Shown: positions 26,118 to 34,823 of the stretch, piece after piece
Numbering within the stretch: position 1 is the stretch's first letter
Layout of the letters: the number at the start of each line of letters is the position of its first letter
NCBI RefSeq assembly: GCF_003335585.1
Contig: NZ_QBFD01000024.1
Location: forward strand, 151,101 to 215,100
From: Sulfitobacter sp. DFL-14
Lineage (GTDB): Bacteria; Pseudomonadota; Alphaproteobacteria; Rhodobacterales; Rhodobacteraceae
Direction of reading: 5' to 3'
Length of the DNA: 64,000 nucleotides
The notes under the pieces: generated by a model
What the model saw: the letters and a program-made list of their open reading frames with translations, nothing else
Databases searched by the model: none
Told to the model about the DNA's origin: nothing
Program-made: the position numbers and the translations under genes

Positions 26118-27023
26118 CTATCGGCCCAGACAGTGGCGCATGATGGCCTTTTGCGCGTGCAGGCGGTTTTCGGCCTCGTCGAAGATCACCGAATGCGGCC
26201 CGTCCATGACGGCGCTGGTCGCTTCATCCTCGCGGTGGGCGGGCAGGCAATGCATGAACAGGGCATCCTCCTTGGCCCGCGCCATCAGCGCCTCGTTCAC
26301 CTGATAGCCGCGCAACTGGTTGTGGCGGCGCTCGCGGGCCGATTGCGGGTCATGCATGCTGACCCAGGTGTCCGTCACCACAAGGTCCGCGCCCTCGACC
26401 GCCTTGTTGGGATCGCGTTCCACCGTATAGAGCCCCGCAAGCGCCGGTTCCGGGTCAAGTGGCGGCGGGCCGGTGAAGACCAGATCAAAGTCGAACTGCT
26501 TGGCCGCATGGGCAAAGCTGGCAAAGACATTGTTGCCATCGCCCGACCAGACAACGCGCTTGCCCTTGATCGGGCCGTTGTGTTCCTCGAAGGTCATGAT
26601 ATCGGCCATGATCTGACAGGGATGGCTGCGGTTGGTCAGCCCGTTGATCACCGGCACGCTGGCGTATTCGGCCATGTCCAGCAGGGTCTGTTCCTCGAAG
26701 GTACGGATCATGATCAGATCCACATAGCGCGACAACACGCGGGCGGTGTCCGCGATGGTTTCGCCATGGCCCAGCTGCATGTCGGCCCCCGAGAGCACCA
26801 TGGTCTGCCCGCCCATCTGGCGGACCCCAACATCAAAGGACACGCGGGTCCGGGTGGAGGGTTTTTCAAAGATCAGGGCCACCATGTGGTCCTTGAGCGG
26901 CAATGCGTCGTCCGGCGCGCCCTTGGGCCGCCCGTTGCGGGATTGTTTCATCGCGGCGGCATTGTCGATGATCTGCCGCAAATCGGCGGAATCGGTTGTG
27001 TTGATGTCGAGAAAGTGTGTCAT
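26118..27023 (-). CDS. argF: Ornithine carbamoyltransferase
   Basis: Transfers the carbamoyl group to ornithine to form citrulline in arginine synthesis. The carbamoyl-phosphate motif STRTR is at residues 56-60, [12 protein letters not shown] at ~130, the ornithine site DTWVSM (~220) and [10 protein letters not shown] (~255). At 301 residues it is of normal length. It is the second gene after argD, with a gap of 73 bases, and probably shares its transcript. Confidence 0.95.
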   Translation of the reverse strand: MTHFLDINTTDSADLRQIIDNAAAMKQSRNGRPKGAPDDALPLKDHMVALIFEKPSTRTRVSFDVGVRQMGGQTMVLSGADMQLGHGETIADTARVLSRYVDLIMIRTFEEQTLLDMAEYASVPVINGLTNRSHPCQIMADIMTFEEHNGPIKGKRVVWSGDGNNVFASFAHAAKQFDFDLVFTGPPPLDPEPALAGLYTVERDPNKAVEGADLVVTDTWVSMHDPQSARERRHNQLRGYQVNEALMARAKEDALFMHCLPAHREDEATSAVMDGPHSVIFDEAENRLHAQKAIMRHCLGR

Positions 27024-27096
27024 GTCAGTCTCTTACTTGGCGACCGCACGCCCGTGGCGGGCGGAGTCGCAGGGATATTTATGGGCCAAAAAGAAA

Positions 27097-28272
27097 TCAG
27101 GACGCGGCAAGCGCGCCAGCGGCCCGATCAAGGCGGCTGACCGCTTCGGCGATCTCTTCGTCGGTGATGTTCAGCGGCGGCAGCAGGCGTACCACGTTAT
27201 CGGCGGCAGGCACGGTTATCACCTCGACACCGTAACCGGCGGCCACCAGATCGGCGGGGGCGACCTTGCATTTCAGACCCAGCATCAGGCCCGATCCGCG
27301 CACCTCTTCCAGCACATCCGGGTGGCTGGCCACCAGCCCCTCCAGCTTTTGCCGCAGCAGCCCCGCCTTGCGGTTCACCTCTGCCAGAAAATCCGGGTCG
27401 GCGACGATGTCCATCACCGCGCAGCCCACGGCACAGCCCAGCGGGTTGCCGCCATAGGTGGAGCCATGGGTGCCTGCTGTCATGCCGCTGGCCGCCTCCT
27501 CGGTCGCCAGCACGGCGCCCAGGGGGAAGCCGCCGCCGATGCCCTTGGCCACCATCATGATGTCGGGGGTCACGCCCGCCCATTCATGGGCAAAAAGCTT
27601 GCCCGTCCGGCCCACGCCGCATTGCACCTCGTCCAGGATCATCAGGATGCCCTTTTCGTCGCAGAGGTCACGCAGCCCCTTGAGACAGGCATCGGGTAGC
27701 GGGCGAATGCCGCCTTCGCCCTGCACCGGCTCGACCAGCACGGCGCAGGTCGTGTCGGTGATCGCGGCGTTCAATGCCTCGTGGTCGCCAAAGGCAAGAT
27801 GGACAAAGCCGGGCAGCAGAGGGCCGAAACCCTTGGTCATCTTCTCTGACCCGGCGGCGGCAATCCCGGCAGAGGACCGGCCATGGAACGAGCCGTCGAA
27901 GGTGATGATCTCGACCCGCTCGGGCTGACCTTTGTCATGGAAATACTTGCGCGCCATCTTCACCGCCAGTTCGCAGGCCTCTGTGCCCGAGTTGGTGAAA
28001 AAGACGGTATCGGCAAAGGTATGTTCGACCAGCTTGTCCGCCAGCGCCTGCTGCTGCGGGATCTGGTAGAGGTTCGAGGTGTGCCAGAGCGCGCCCGCCT
28101 GGTCCGTCAGCGCCCTGGTCAGGGCCGGGTGTGCGTGGCCCAGCGCGTTCACGGCAATGCCTGCGCCAAGGTCCAGAAAACGTCGTCCGTCCGCCTCGAT
28201 CAGCCAGGTGCCTTCGCCCTTCACAAAGCTGAGGGGCGCACGGGTATAGGTCGGCAGGACAGAAGAGATCAT
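27097..28272 (-). CDS. argD: Acetylornithine aminotransferase
   Basis: A PLP-dependent class III aminotransferase, 391 residues from the ATG at 28272 (ribosome site AAGGAAA). The PLP lysine is in [15 protein letters not shown] (~240), with [19 protein letters not shown] just before it. [16 protein letters not shown] and [20 protein letters not shown] are typical of ArgD. Coupling with argF supports acetylornithine as substrate, though such enzymes often also act on succinyl-diaminopimelate precursors. Confidence 0.92.
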   Translation of the reverse strand: MISSVLPTYTRAPLSFVKGEGTWLIEADGRRFLDLGAGIAVNALGHAHPALTRALTDQAGALWHTSNLYQIPQQQALADKLVEHTFADTVFFTNSGTEACELAVKMARKYFHDKGQPERVEIITFDGSFHGRSSAGIAAAGSEKMTKGFGPLLPGFVHLAFGDHEALNAAITDTTCAVLVEPVQGEGGIRPLPDACLKGLRDLCDEKGILMILDEVQCGVGRTGKLFAHEWAGVTPDIMMVAKGIGGGFPLGAVLATEEAASGMTAGTHGSTYGGNPLGCAVGCAVMDIVADPDFLAEVNRKAGLLRQKLEGLVASHPDVLEEVRGSGLMLGLKCKVAPADLVAAGYGVEVITVPAADNVVRLLPPLNITDEEIAEAVSRLDRAAGALAAS

Positions 28273-28532
28273 CTGAAGTTTCCTTGGATAGGGCCGCGAA
28301 AAGCCCAAATGGGCATGGGCGGCGTGCTGGGTCAAGAGATTTGGGGAGGTGCAATGCACCATGGATCAGACCTGCGGTCGGCAGGTCACGCTGGGCTGTT
28401 TCAGCCGCGGCGTCGTCGGGACGGGATGTGTCGCATCGTGATCATGGTGCATTCATTACGCCGCATTTCGCCTTTTGCCCAGCCCGAAAATGACGCCTTG
28501 TCTCTGCACATTGTTGCGGCCATACCGGCCGC

Positions 28533-29441
28533 ATGTATCAGGCCAGGGTCCAGAACAATGCGCTTGCTGTCGGCTTGATCGGGGTGGCGACGGCCTTCAT
28601 CGCGGCGACGACCCTGATGGCCAAGGCCCTGGGCGGTGACACCTTCGGCGCCCCCCTGCCAGCGCTGCAGATCAGCCATGGCCGTTTCCTCTTTGCCTTT
28701 GTGGTGATCGGCAGTGCCACGCTGATCCTGCGCCCCGCCCTGGAGCGGCCCCACTGGGGCCTGCACATCGCCCGGACCGCCTGTGGCTGGGGCGGGATCA
28801 CGTTGATGTTTGCCTCTGTCGCCTTCATCCCGCTGGCAGATGCCACCGCGATCTCCTTTCTCAACCCGGTGTTCGCGATGATGCTGGCGATCCCCCTGCT
28901 GGGCGAGAAGGTCGGGCGCATCCGGTGGTCCGCCGCGGCCATGGCGATGGCCGGTGCGGCCGTGCTGCTGCGGCCCACGCCTGACAGTTTTCAGCCCGCC
29001 GCGCTGCTGGCATTGGGGGCGGCAATGGTCATGGGGATGGAACTGATCTTTATCAAGAAGCTGGCCCGGCGCGAGAACCCGTTCCAGATCCTGCTGGTCA
29101 ACAACTTCATCGGCCTTGGCATCGCGACGCTGGCGGTGCTGCCGGTGTGGCAGCCACCTACAACGGCACAATGGGCCGTGCTGGCGGGCATCGGCGGTTG
29201 CATGGCACTGGCGCAGACCTGTTTCGTCAATGCCATGGCGCGCGCCGACGCCAGCTTTGTCGCGCCTTTCAGCTATGCCACGCTGATCTTTGCCACCCTC
29301 TATGACATCGCGTTTTTCGGGGTCATCCCGGATGCGGTTTCGCTTCTGGGCGCTGCCATCATCATCGCCGGTGCCGTCCTGCTGGCCCTGCGCGAGGCGC
29401 GGCTGAAACCGGAGCCGCCCCGGCCCACAACCGCGGTGTGA
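28533..29441 (+). CDS. EamA/DMT family transporter
   Basis: A 302-residue drug/metabolite transporter with ten predicted membrane helices in two EamA repeats. The first ends near VLLRPTPDSF and the second spans MELIFIKKLARRENPF to LLALREAR. The motif ATAISFLNPVFAMMLAIPLLGE closes the first repeat as usual. The substrate cannot be deduced. It is divergent from argD, with 260 bases between them in which I see only presumed promoter DNA. Confidence 0.88.
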   Translation: MYQARVQNNALAVGLIGVATAFIAATTLMAKALGGDTFGAPLPALQISHGRFLFAFVVIGSATLILRPALERPHWGLHIARTACGWGGITLMFASVAFIPLADATAISFLNPVFAMMLAIPLLGEKVGRIRWSAAAMAMAGAAVLLRPTPDSFQPAALLALGAAMVMGMELIFIKKLARRENPFQILLVNNFIGLGIATLAVLPVWQPPTTAQWAVLAGIGGCMALAQTCFVNAMARADASFVAPFSYATLIFATLYDIAFFGVIPDAVSLLGAAIIIAGAVLLALREARLKPEPPRPTTAV

Positions 29442-29497
29442 CGCATCGTCCCTTGCACCCGGCAGTGGAGTGATTAGAATAGGGGCCTGACTTTGAC

Positions 29498-29527
29498 AAA
29501 GCGGCCACTCAAAAAGGGCCGCTTTTT
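29498..29527 (+). terminator. Rho-independent terminator or attenuator directly before gcrA
   Basis: AAAGCGGCC (29498-29506) pairs with GGCCGCTTT (29517-29525) across a ten-base loop and runs into TTTTT (29523-29527). The hairpin ends only 17 bases before the gcrA ATG. It may end the EamA transcript or act as an attenuator in a gcrA leader. A TTGACA (29493-29498) overlaps its left edge. Confidence 0.75.
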
Positions 29528-29544
29528 AACTGGGGAAACCTGCG

Positions 29545-30105
29545 ATGTCCTGGACCGATGAGCGTGTTGAGACGCTGAAAAAGATGTGGGGCGAAGGCCA
29601 GTCCGCGAGCCAGATCGCCAAGGAGCTTGGCGGCGTGACGCGCAATGCCGTGATCGGCAAGGTGCATCGTCTGGGCCTGTCGAACCGCGCCACGTCCGGG
29701 GCCGCTGCGGCCAAACCGGAAACCAAGCCGAAACCGGAAGCCAAGCCCAAGGCGCCGCCGAAGCCCGAAAAGCCCGAGATGAGGACCGAAGCGGCAGCAC
29801 CGCCCAGGTCGAACCTGCCCGCCCGCAAGCAGATCATTCCCGCAGGCCAGCCGCTGCCCCCACAGCCCTCGGCCAACGAGATCAGCCCGGAAGCGCTGGC
29901 AAAGGTCAACGAGGTCGAGAAGAAGGCCAAGAAGATCGGCCTGATGGACCTGACCGAGCGAACCTGCAAATGGCCCGTCGGCGACCCCGCGACCGAAGAT
30001 TTCTGGTTCTGCGGGCTGCCCGTCAAACAGGGCAAGCCCTATTGCGAAGCCCACGTCGGGGTGGCCTTTCAGCCGATGTCGGCACGGCGCGACCGCCGCC
30101 GCTAA
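29545..30105 (+). CDS. gcrA: Cell-cycle regulator GcrA
   Basis: A 186-residue transcription factor of the Caulobacter GcrA family, which binds sigma70 RNA polymerase and promoters carrying CcrM-methylated GANTC. The DNA-binding domain is SWTDERVETLKKMWGEGQSA, then SQIAKELGGVTRNAVIGKVH (residues 2-41) and RLGLSNR. A K/P/E-rich linker (~50-95) follows, then the C-terminal domain with ERTCKWPVGDP and FWFCGLPVKQGKPYCEAHVG (141-170), holding Cys and His in the family pattern. The ribosome site is GGGGAAA. I found no GANTC in the 100 bases upstream. Confidence 0.95.
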   Translation: MSWTDERVETLKKMWGEGQSASQIAKELGGVTRNAVIGKVHRLGLSNRATSGAAAAKPETKPKPEAKPKAPPKPEKPEMRTEAAAPPRSNLPARKQIIPAGQPLPPQPSANEISPEALAKVNEVEKKAKKIGLMDLTERTCKWPVGDPATEDFWFCGLPVKQGKPYCEAHVGVAFQPMSARRDRRR

Positions 30106-30462
30106 GCCGGACTTCCTGCAAAAATCTCGCCAGGTGCCGTCAGGCATTCAGTCATCAGAAGTGAGAAGCTGGTGGGCTCCCAGAGGGGAGCCCAATACAT
30201 TGTTAATAAATGCTTTTATTTGGTTAACACCGCGCGTGCCGGGCGAGAGAGTCCCTTGCCGAAGCGTTTCTGGATATGCATGGTCCAGTTGTTCGCTGCC
30301 GCTCCCCTCGGTCGAACGCGCAAAGTGATCTGCGATGTTTCAGGTTTGTCCCGAAACGCTGTAGCGCTGGTCTGTCCTGCAACAAAGCCAACGCGCACGT
30401 GAGTTGCGCCCCGCCGCGCCGCGTGGTTGATAATCCTGTCACCCTGCTGGAAAGGCCCCGCC
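30106..30462. other. 357-base intergenic region between gcrA and the TPP enzyme
   Basis: No convincing gene. It holds the hairpin at 30173-30194, a following AT-rich stretch (about 30195-30235) that could contain a promoter, and otherwise ordinary GC-rich DNA. Short frames on both strands lack ribosome sites and recognisable products. Confidence 0.6.
30173..30194 (+). terminator. Hairpin downstream of gcrA
   Basis: TGGGCTCCC (30173-30181), an AGAG loop and GGGAGCCCA (30186-30194) form a perfect 9-base-pair stem 68 bases after the gcrA stop. AT-rich DNA follows but no pure T run, so it could terminate weakly or protect the 3' end. Confidence 0.55.
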
Positions 30463-32079
30463 ATGCCCGATACGATCCGCGCCGCCGATGCGCTTGCCCG
30501 TCGCCTTTATGCCGCAGGGTGCCGTACCGCCTTTGGCATGCCGGGGGGCGAGGTGCTGACACTCATTGATGCGCTGGAAAAGGCCGGGATCAGGTTCATT
30601 CTGGCCAAGCACGAGAACGCCGCCGGTTTCATGGCCGAGGGGGTTCACCACCGCGACCTTGCCCCGGCGATCCTGGTCGGCACCATCGGGCCCGGCACGT
30701 TGAACGGCGTCAATACGGTCGCCAATGCCCTGCAGGATCAGGTGCCGCTGATCGTGCTGTCGGGCTGCATGGATGCGGATGAGGCACAAAGCTATACCCA
30801 TCAGGTGCTGGATCAGGCTGCGGTTTTCAAACCGCTGACCAAAGCCCAGTACACCCTGAACGCCGGGGCCGCGCATCTGATCGCGGACAAGGCTGTCGCC
30901 ATCGCCACCGAGGGGCGTCATGGCCCCGTTCATATCGACGTCCCGATTTCCGTGGCAGAAGCCCAGGTGCCGGCCGTGCCCCCTGCCCCACGCGCGCCTG
31001 CCGCTGCCCGCGCGCCGCATGGGGCTGACCTGGCCACCGCACGGGACTGGCTGGCGCAGGCGCGCCGCCCGGTGATGATCGTCGGTGTCGATGCCTTGAA
31101 CGAAGGGGCGCAGAGCGCCGTTCAGCAATTCGCCGAAGACCACCATGTGCCGGTCATCACCACCTACAAGGCCAAGGGGATCCTGCCCGAGGATCATGCG
31201 CTGTCGCTGGGCGGTGCGGGCCTGTCCCCCCTTGCGGACCAGCACATTCTGCCCTTTGTGCAGGCGGCCGACCTGGTGCTTTGCGTCGGCTATGACCCGA
31301 TCGAGATGCGCCCCGGCTGGCGCAATGTCTGGGACCCCCGGCAAAAGCGGGTCATCGACATCAGCGCCGTGCCAAACCACCATTACATGCATCAGGGGAC
31401 GCTGAATTTCGTCACCGATTGCGCGCCGACACTTGCCGCCCTCTCCGAGGGGCTGGCCACAGATGAAACCTGGCCGGAGGGAGAGATCTACCAGCTCAAG
31501 ACCGCACTGGCATCGGCCTTTCGCCGGGACGAGGACTGGGGCCCTGCCGCGATCATCGACAGCTGCCGGAAAATCTTGCCACGCGACACGATTGCCAGCG
31601 CAGACAGCGGCGCACACCGCATCCTGCTGAGCCAGATGTGGGAATGTTATGCACCCCGCGACCTGATGCAATCTTCCGCGCTTTGCACCATGGGCTGTGC
31701 CCTGCCGCTGGCCATCGGGGCAAAGCTGGCCGCGCCCGACCGGCCTGTCGTCTCCTTCTCCGGGGATGCCGGTTTCCTGATGGCGGTTGGCGAGCTGGCC
31801 ACCGCCGCGGAACTCGATCTTGCGCCGATCTTCGTGGTCTTTGTCGATGCTTCGCTTGCGCTGATCGAAAAGAAGCAGCGTGAGCGGCAACTGGCGAACT
31901 TTGGCGTCGATTTCGCACAGCACAACTTTGCCGCGATGGGCGTTGCCTTTGGCGGCGTCGGGGTCACGGTGCGTGACCGCGCAGGATTGGAAGCGGCGCT
32001 GACGGAGGCTTTGCGCGCGGAAAAATTCACTGTCATCGCCGCGCTGATCGACAGAGGAGCCTATGATGGCCGTATCTAA
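30463..32079 (+). CDS. Thiamine-pyrophosphate-dependent enzyme (acetolactate synthase-like)
   Basis: A 538-residue enzyme with the three-domain fold of acetolactate synthase and relatives. The cofactor-activating Glu is E51 in LAKHENAAGFMAEG. The central domain runs ~190-330, and the TPP site GDAGFLMAVGELATA (~430) ends in VVFVDASLALIEKKQ, where the usual Asn is Asp. AFGMPGGEVLTLIDALE opens the protein. The ATG at 30463 follows GGAAAGG. It overlaps a class III CoA-transferase gene, a pairing seen for oxalyl-CoA decarboxylase, but the sequence looks more like an acetolactate synthase. The reaction is unassigned. Confidence 0.82.
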   Translation: MPDTIRAADALARRLYAAGCRTAFGMPGGEVLTLIDALEKAGIRFILAKHENAAGFMAEGVHHRDLAPAILVGTIGPGTLNGVNTVANALQDQVPLIVLSGCMDADEAQSYTHQVLDQAAVFKPLTKAQYTLNAGAAHLIADKAVAIATEGRHGPVHIDVPISVAEAQVPAVPPAPRAPAAARAPHGADLATARDWLAQARRPVMIVGVDALNEGAQSAVQQFAEDHHVPVITTYKAKGILPEDHALSLGGAGLSPLADQHILPFVQAADLVLCVGYDPIEMRPGWRNVWDPRQKRVIDISAVPNHHYMHQGTLNFVTDCAPTLAALSEGLATDETWPEGEIYQLKTALASAFRRDEDWGPAAIIDSCRKILPRDTIASADSGAHRILLSQMWECYAPRDLMQSSALCTMGCALPLAIGAKLAAPDRPVVSFSGDAGFLMAVGELATAAELDLAPIFVVFVDASLALIEKKQRERQLANFGVDFAQHNFAAMGVAFGGVGVTVRDRAGLEAALTEALRAEKFTVIAALIDRGAYDGRI

Positions 32080-33256
32080 GGGCGCATTGGACGGGGTCTT
32101 TGTTCTTGACCTCAGCCGGATATTGGCCGGGCCGACCTGCACCCAATTGCTGGGGGATCTCGGCGCGACGGTGATCAAGGTGGAAAACCCCAAGTCCGGC
32201 GGGGACGATACCCGTGGCTGGGGGCCGCATTATGCCCGCGACACCGAGGGCAAGCCGACCGACCTGTCGGCCTATTTCATGGCAGCGAACCGCAACAAAC
32301 GCTCTGTCGCCGTGGATATCGCGACACCGGAAGGACAGGCGCTGCTGCGAAAACTCGCATCGCGCGCCGATGTGCTGGTGGAAAACTTCAAACCCGGCGG
32401 GCTTGCCAAATACGGTCTGGATCATGCGACGCTTCTCGCCGCGCATCCCGGCCTTGTCTATTGTTCCATCTCGGGCTTCGGCCAGACCGGACCGAACAGC
32501 GCCCAGCCGGGCTATGACCTGATGGCACAGGGCTATGGCGGGATCATGTCGATCACCGGCGCACCGGACGGCCCGCCGATGAAAGTGGGCGTGGGCATCG
32601 CCGACGTGATGTGCGGAATGTATGCGACCATCGGCATCCTCGCCGCCCTGCGCCACCGCGACGCCACCGGCGAGGGCCAGCATATCGACCTGTCGCTGGT
32701 GGACAGCGCCATGGCCTGGCTTGTGAACGAGGGCACCAATTACCTGACCTCGGGCCAATTGCCCGAAAGGCGCGGCAATGCGCATCCCAACATCGTGCCC
32801 TATGACGCCTTTGAATGCGCCGATGGTCACATCCTGCTGGCGATCGGCAATGATGCGCAATTCGCCCGGTTCTGTGATGCCACCGGCATCCCGCAGGAGC
32901 CGCGATTTGCCACCAACCTGAACCGGATCGGAAACCGCACCGATCTGATGGCGGTGATGGGCCCGGTTCTGCGCAGATTTACCAAGGCCGACCTGCTGGC
33001 ACGTCTGCACGCGGTGGGCGTGCCCTGCGGCCCGATCAACACGATTGCGCAGGCGCTGCAATCGCCCCAGGCCATGGCGCGGGGCGCTGTTGTCGCCATG
33101 CCGCGCGATGATGTCGATGGCGGCATGCTGCGGCTTCTGGCCAATCCGCTGAACATGTCGGCGACGCCCGTGCGCTATGACCGCCCGCCGCCCCGGTTCG
33201 GACAGGACACCGATGAAGTGATTGCTGAACTGGGCATCGATTCGTTGCAAAAATAG
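32063..33256 (+). CDS. CaiB/BaiF family (class III) CoA-transferase
   Basis: A 397-residue CoA-transferase of the formyl-CoA/oxalate and carnitine group. The catalytic Asp is D152 in QPGYDLMAQGYGG; GVFVLDLSRILAGPTCTQLL opens the protein and DVLVENFKPGGLAKYGLD is conserved. The gene starts inside the last codons of the TPP enzyme. GAGGAG lies three bases before the first ATG and six before the next (32066), so the second may be used. The shared transcript suggests the two act in sequence on the same organic acid. Which acid is not evident. Confidence 0.88.
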   Translation: MMAVSKGALDGVFVLDLSRILAGPTCTQLLGDLGATVIKVENPKSGGDDTRGWGPHYARDTEGKPTDLSAYFMAANRNKRSVAVDIATPEGQALLRKLASRADVLVENFKPGGLAKYGLDHATLLAAHPGLVYCSISGFGQTGPNSAQPGYDLMAQGYGGIMSITGAPDGPPMKVGVGIADVMCGMYATIGILAALRHRDATGEGQHIDLSLVDSAMAWLVNEGTNYLTSGQLPERRGNAHPNIVPYDAFECADGHILLAIGNDAQFARFCDATGIPQEPRFATNLNRIGNRTDLMAVMGPVLRRFTKADLLARLHAVGVPCGPINTIAQALQSPQAMARGAVVAMPRDDVDGGMLRLLANPLNMSATPVRYDRPPPRFGQDTDEVIAELGIDSLQK

Positions 33257-33291
33257 GCACAACGCCTTGCAACCTACCGATTTTGCGCAAG

Positions 33292-33327
33292 AACCCGCTC
33301 AGCCCGGAGCAGGTTTCGGCGGGTTTT
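33292..33327 (+). terminator. Possible terminator after the CoA-transferase
   Basis: AACCCGC (33292-33298) and GCGGGTT (33319-33325), followed by two further T's (33326-33327), form a stem with a 20-base loop, 35 bases after the stop. The loop is long, so the call is moderate. Confidence 0.45.
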
Positions 33328-33453
33328 GTCACAATCGCTCACGAAACCGGATAGGCCCTTCACGTTGGCGTGTGACACAGCCATGTGCGGTCCGGGGCTG
33401 CCTCTTTGACAGTATGGTACCGGCACCCGAATGCTGCCCGGAAGGCCATCTTG

Positions 33454-34803
33454 ATGACGAACGATATCTGCAATGCGCCCGTCGCACTGACACGCCCGGC
33501 TGCGCTGCAAAGCTGGAATGCGATGATCCCTGCGTTTCTGGCGCACAAGCCCGAGACGCCGCAACACCTTGGCGATACGCTCGCCGCCGCACCCGACTTT
33601 GCCATGGGACATGCTGCCCGTGGCCTGTTCTCGTTGATGATGGGCCGGGCCGAACTGTGGCAAGTGGCCGAGGATGCCCGCACCGCTGCCCATGAGGCTG
33701 CCCGGAACACGCAGATCAGCCCCCGCGAAAAGGGCTGGCTCGACGCGCTGGATCACTGGCTGGCAGACAGCCCCACGGGCGCCATCGCGGCCCTTGAAGG
33801 TATCCTTGATCACTGGCCGCAGGACACGCTGAGCGCCAAGGCAAGCCATGGCATCCGCTTTATCCTTGGGGATGCGTCAGGCATGCGCAGATCGGTGGAA
33901 CGGGTGCTGCCCGCCCATGCCGCCGACCATCCGCTGCGTGGTTACCTGCTGGGCTGTCATGCCTTCACGCTTGAGGAAACAGGCGATTACGCGGCGGCGG
34001 AACGGGCGGGCCGCGAAGGGTTAGCCCTGGCCCCCGACGATGCCTGGGGTCTGCACGCCATTGCCCATGTCCACGACATGCGCAACGAGGCGGATGCCGG
34101 GATTGCCCTGATCGAGGATTTCCGCAGCGCCTGGGAAGGCAGCAACAACTTTCGCTATCACGTCTGGTGGCACAAGGCGCTGCTGCATCTGCACCGGGGA
34201 GAGCTGGATGTGGCGCTGGCGCTTTATGACAGCCAGATTCGTGCCGACAAGACGGACGACTACCGCGACATCGCCAATGCCACCTCGCTGCTGATGCGGC
34301 TTGAGCTGGACGGGGTCGATGTCGGACAGCGCTGGGACGAGCTGGGCGCCCTGGCCCAGAATCGCATCGACGACGGCTGCATCGTCTTTGCCGACCTGCA
34401 TTATCAGCTTGCGCTGGCCGGTGCCGGCAAGGGCTGGGCGGTGCAGGACATGGCCGACCGCTTTGCCCGCGATGCCCGCCAGAGCGGCGATATGGCCGCG
34501 CGGGTCGCCGACCCTGGCCTCTGCGCGCTGGCCGGTCTCACCGCCTTTGCCGAAGGCCGCTATGGCCATGCGTTTGAAAACCTGAGCGCCGCCCGGCCGA
34601 AAATGCAGAGCATCGGCGGAAGTCACGCGCAACGTGATGTTTTTGAACGAATGACCATTGACGCAGGCCTGCGCGCGGGCCATTTCCACGCGACAGAACA
34701 GATCCTTCTGGACCGGCTGGCATTGCGTGACGGTCATGCGGACCGCTTTGCCGAAAGCCGGTTTGACCAACTGTCACGCATGCGACGAATTCCCGCTCAA
34801 TAG
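33454..34803 (+). CDS. Tetratricopeptide-repeat protein (TTC38-like)
   Basis: A 449-residue all-helical protein from ATG 33454 (ribosome site GGAAGG). It contains TPR-like helical pairs throughout, for example ETGDYAAAERAGREGLALAP and then DDAWGLHAIAHVHDMRN (about residues 175-215), followed by NNFRYHVWWHKALLHLHRGE. The HAIAHVHDM and FRYHxWWHxAL patterns resemble the TTC38 family found from bacteria to animals, whose function is unknown. No enzymatic motif is visible. It lies upstream of opgC with a 20-base gap and may be cotranscribed, but has no obvious link to glucan synthesis. Confidence 0.75.
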   Translation: MTNDICNAPVALTRPAALQSWNAMIPAFLAHKPETPQHLGDTLAAAPDFAMGHAARGLFSLMMGRAELWQVAEDARTAAHEAARNTQISPREKGWLDALDHWLADSPTGAIAALEGILDHWPQDTLSAKASHGIRFILGDASGMRRSVERVLPAHAADHPLRGYLLGCHAFTLEETGDYAAAERAGREGLALAPDDAWGLHAIAHVHDMRNEADAGIALIEDFRSAWEGSNNFRYHVWWHKALLHLHRGELDVALALYDSQIRADKTDDYRDIANATSLLMRLELDGVDVGQRWDELGALAQNRIDDGCIVFADLHYQLALAGAGKGWAVQDMADRFARDARQSGDMAARVADPGLCALAGLTAFAEGRYGHAFENLSAARPKMQSIGGSHAQRDVFERMTIDAGLRAGHFHATEQILLDRLALRDGHADRFAESRFDQLSRMRRIPAQ

Positions 34804-34823
34804 CTTCGAGAACCCTCAACTAA

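Noticed and set aside
30463..32079. Direct assignment as oxalyl-CoA decarboxylase
   Set aside because: The CoA-transferase neighbour suggests it, but the protein lacks a recognisable ADP-binding region of that enzyme and looks closer to acetolactate synthase.
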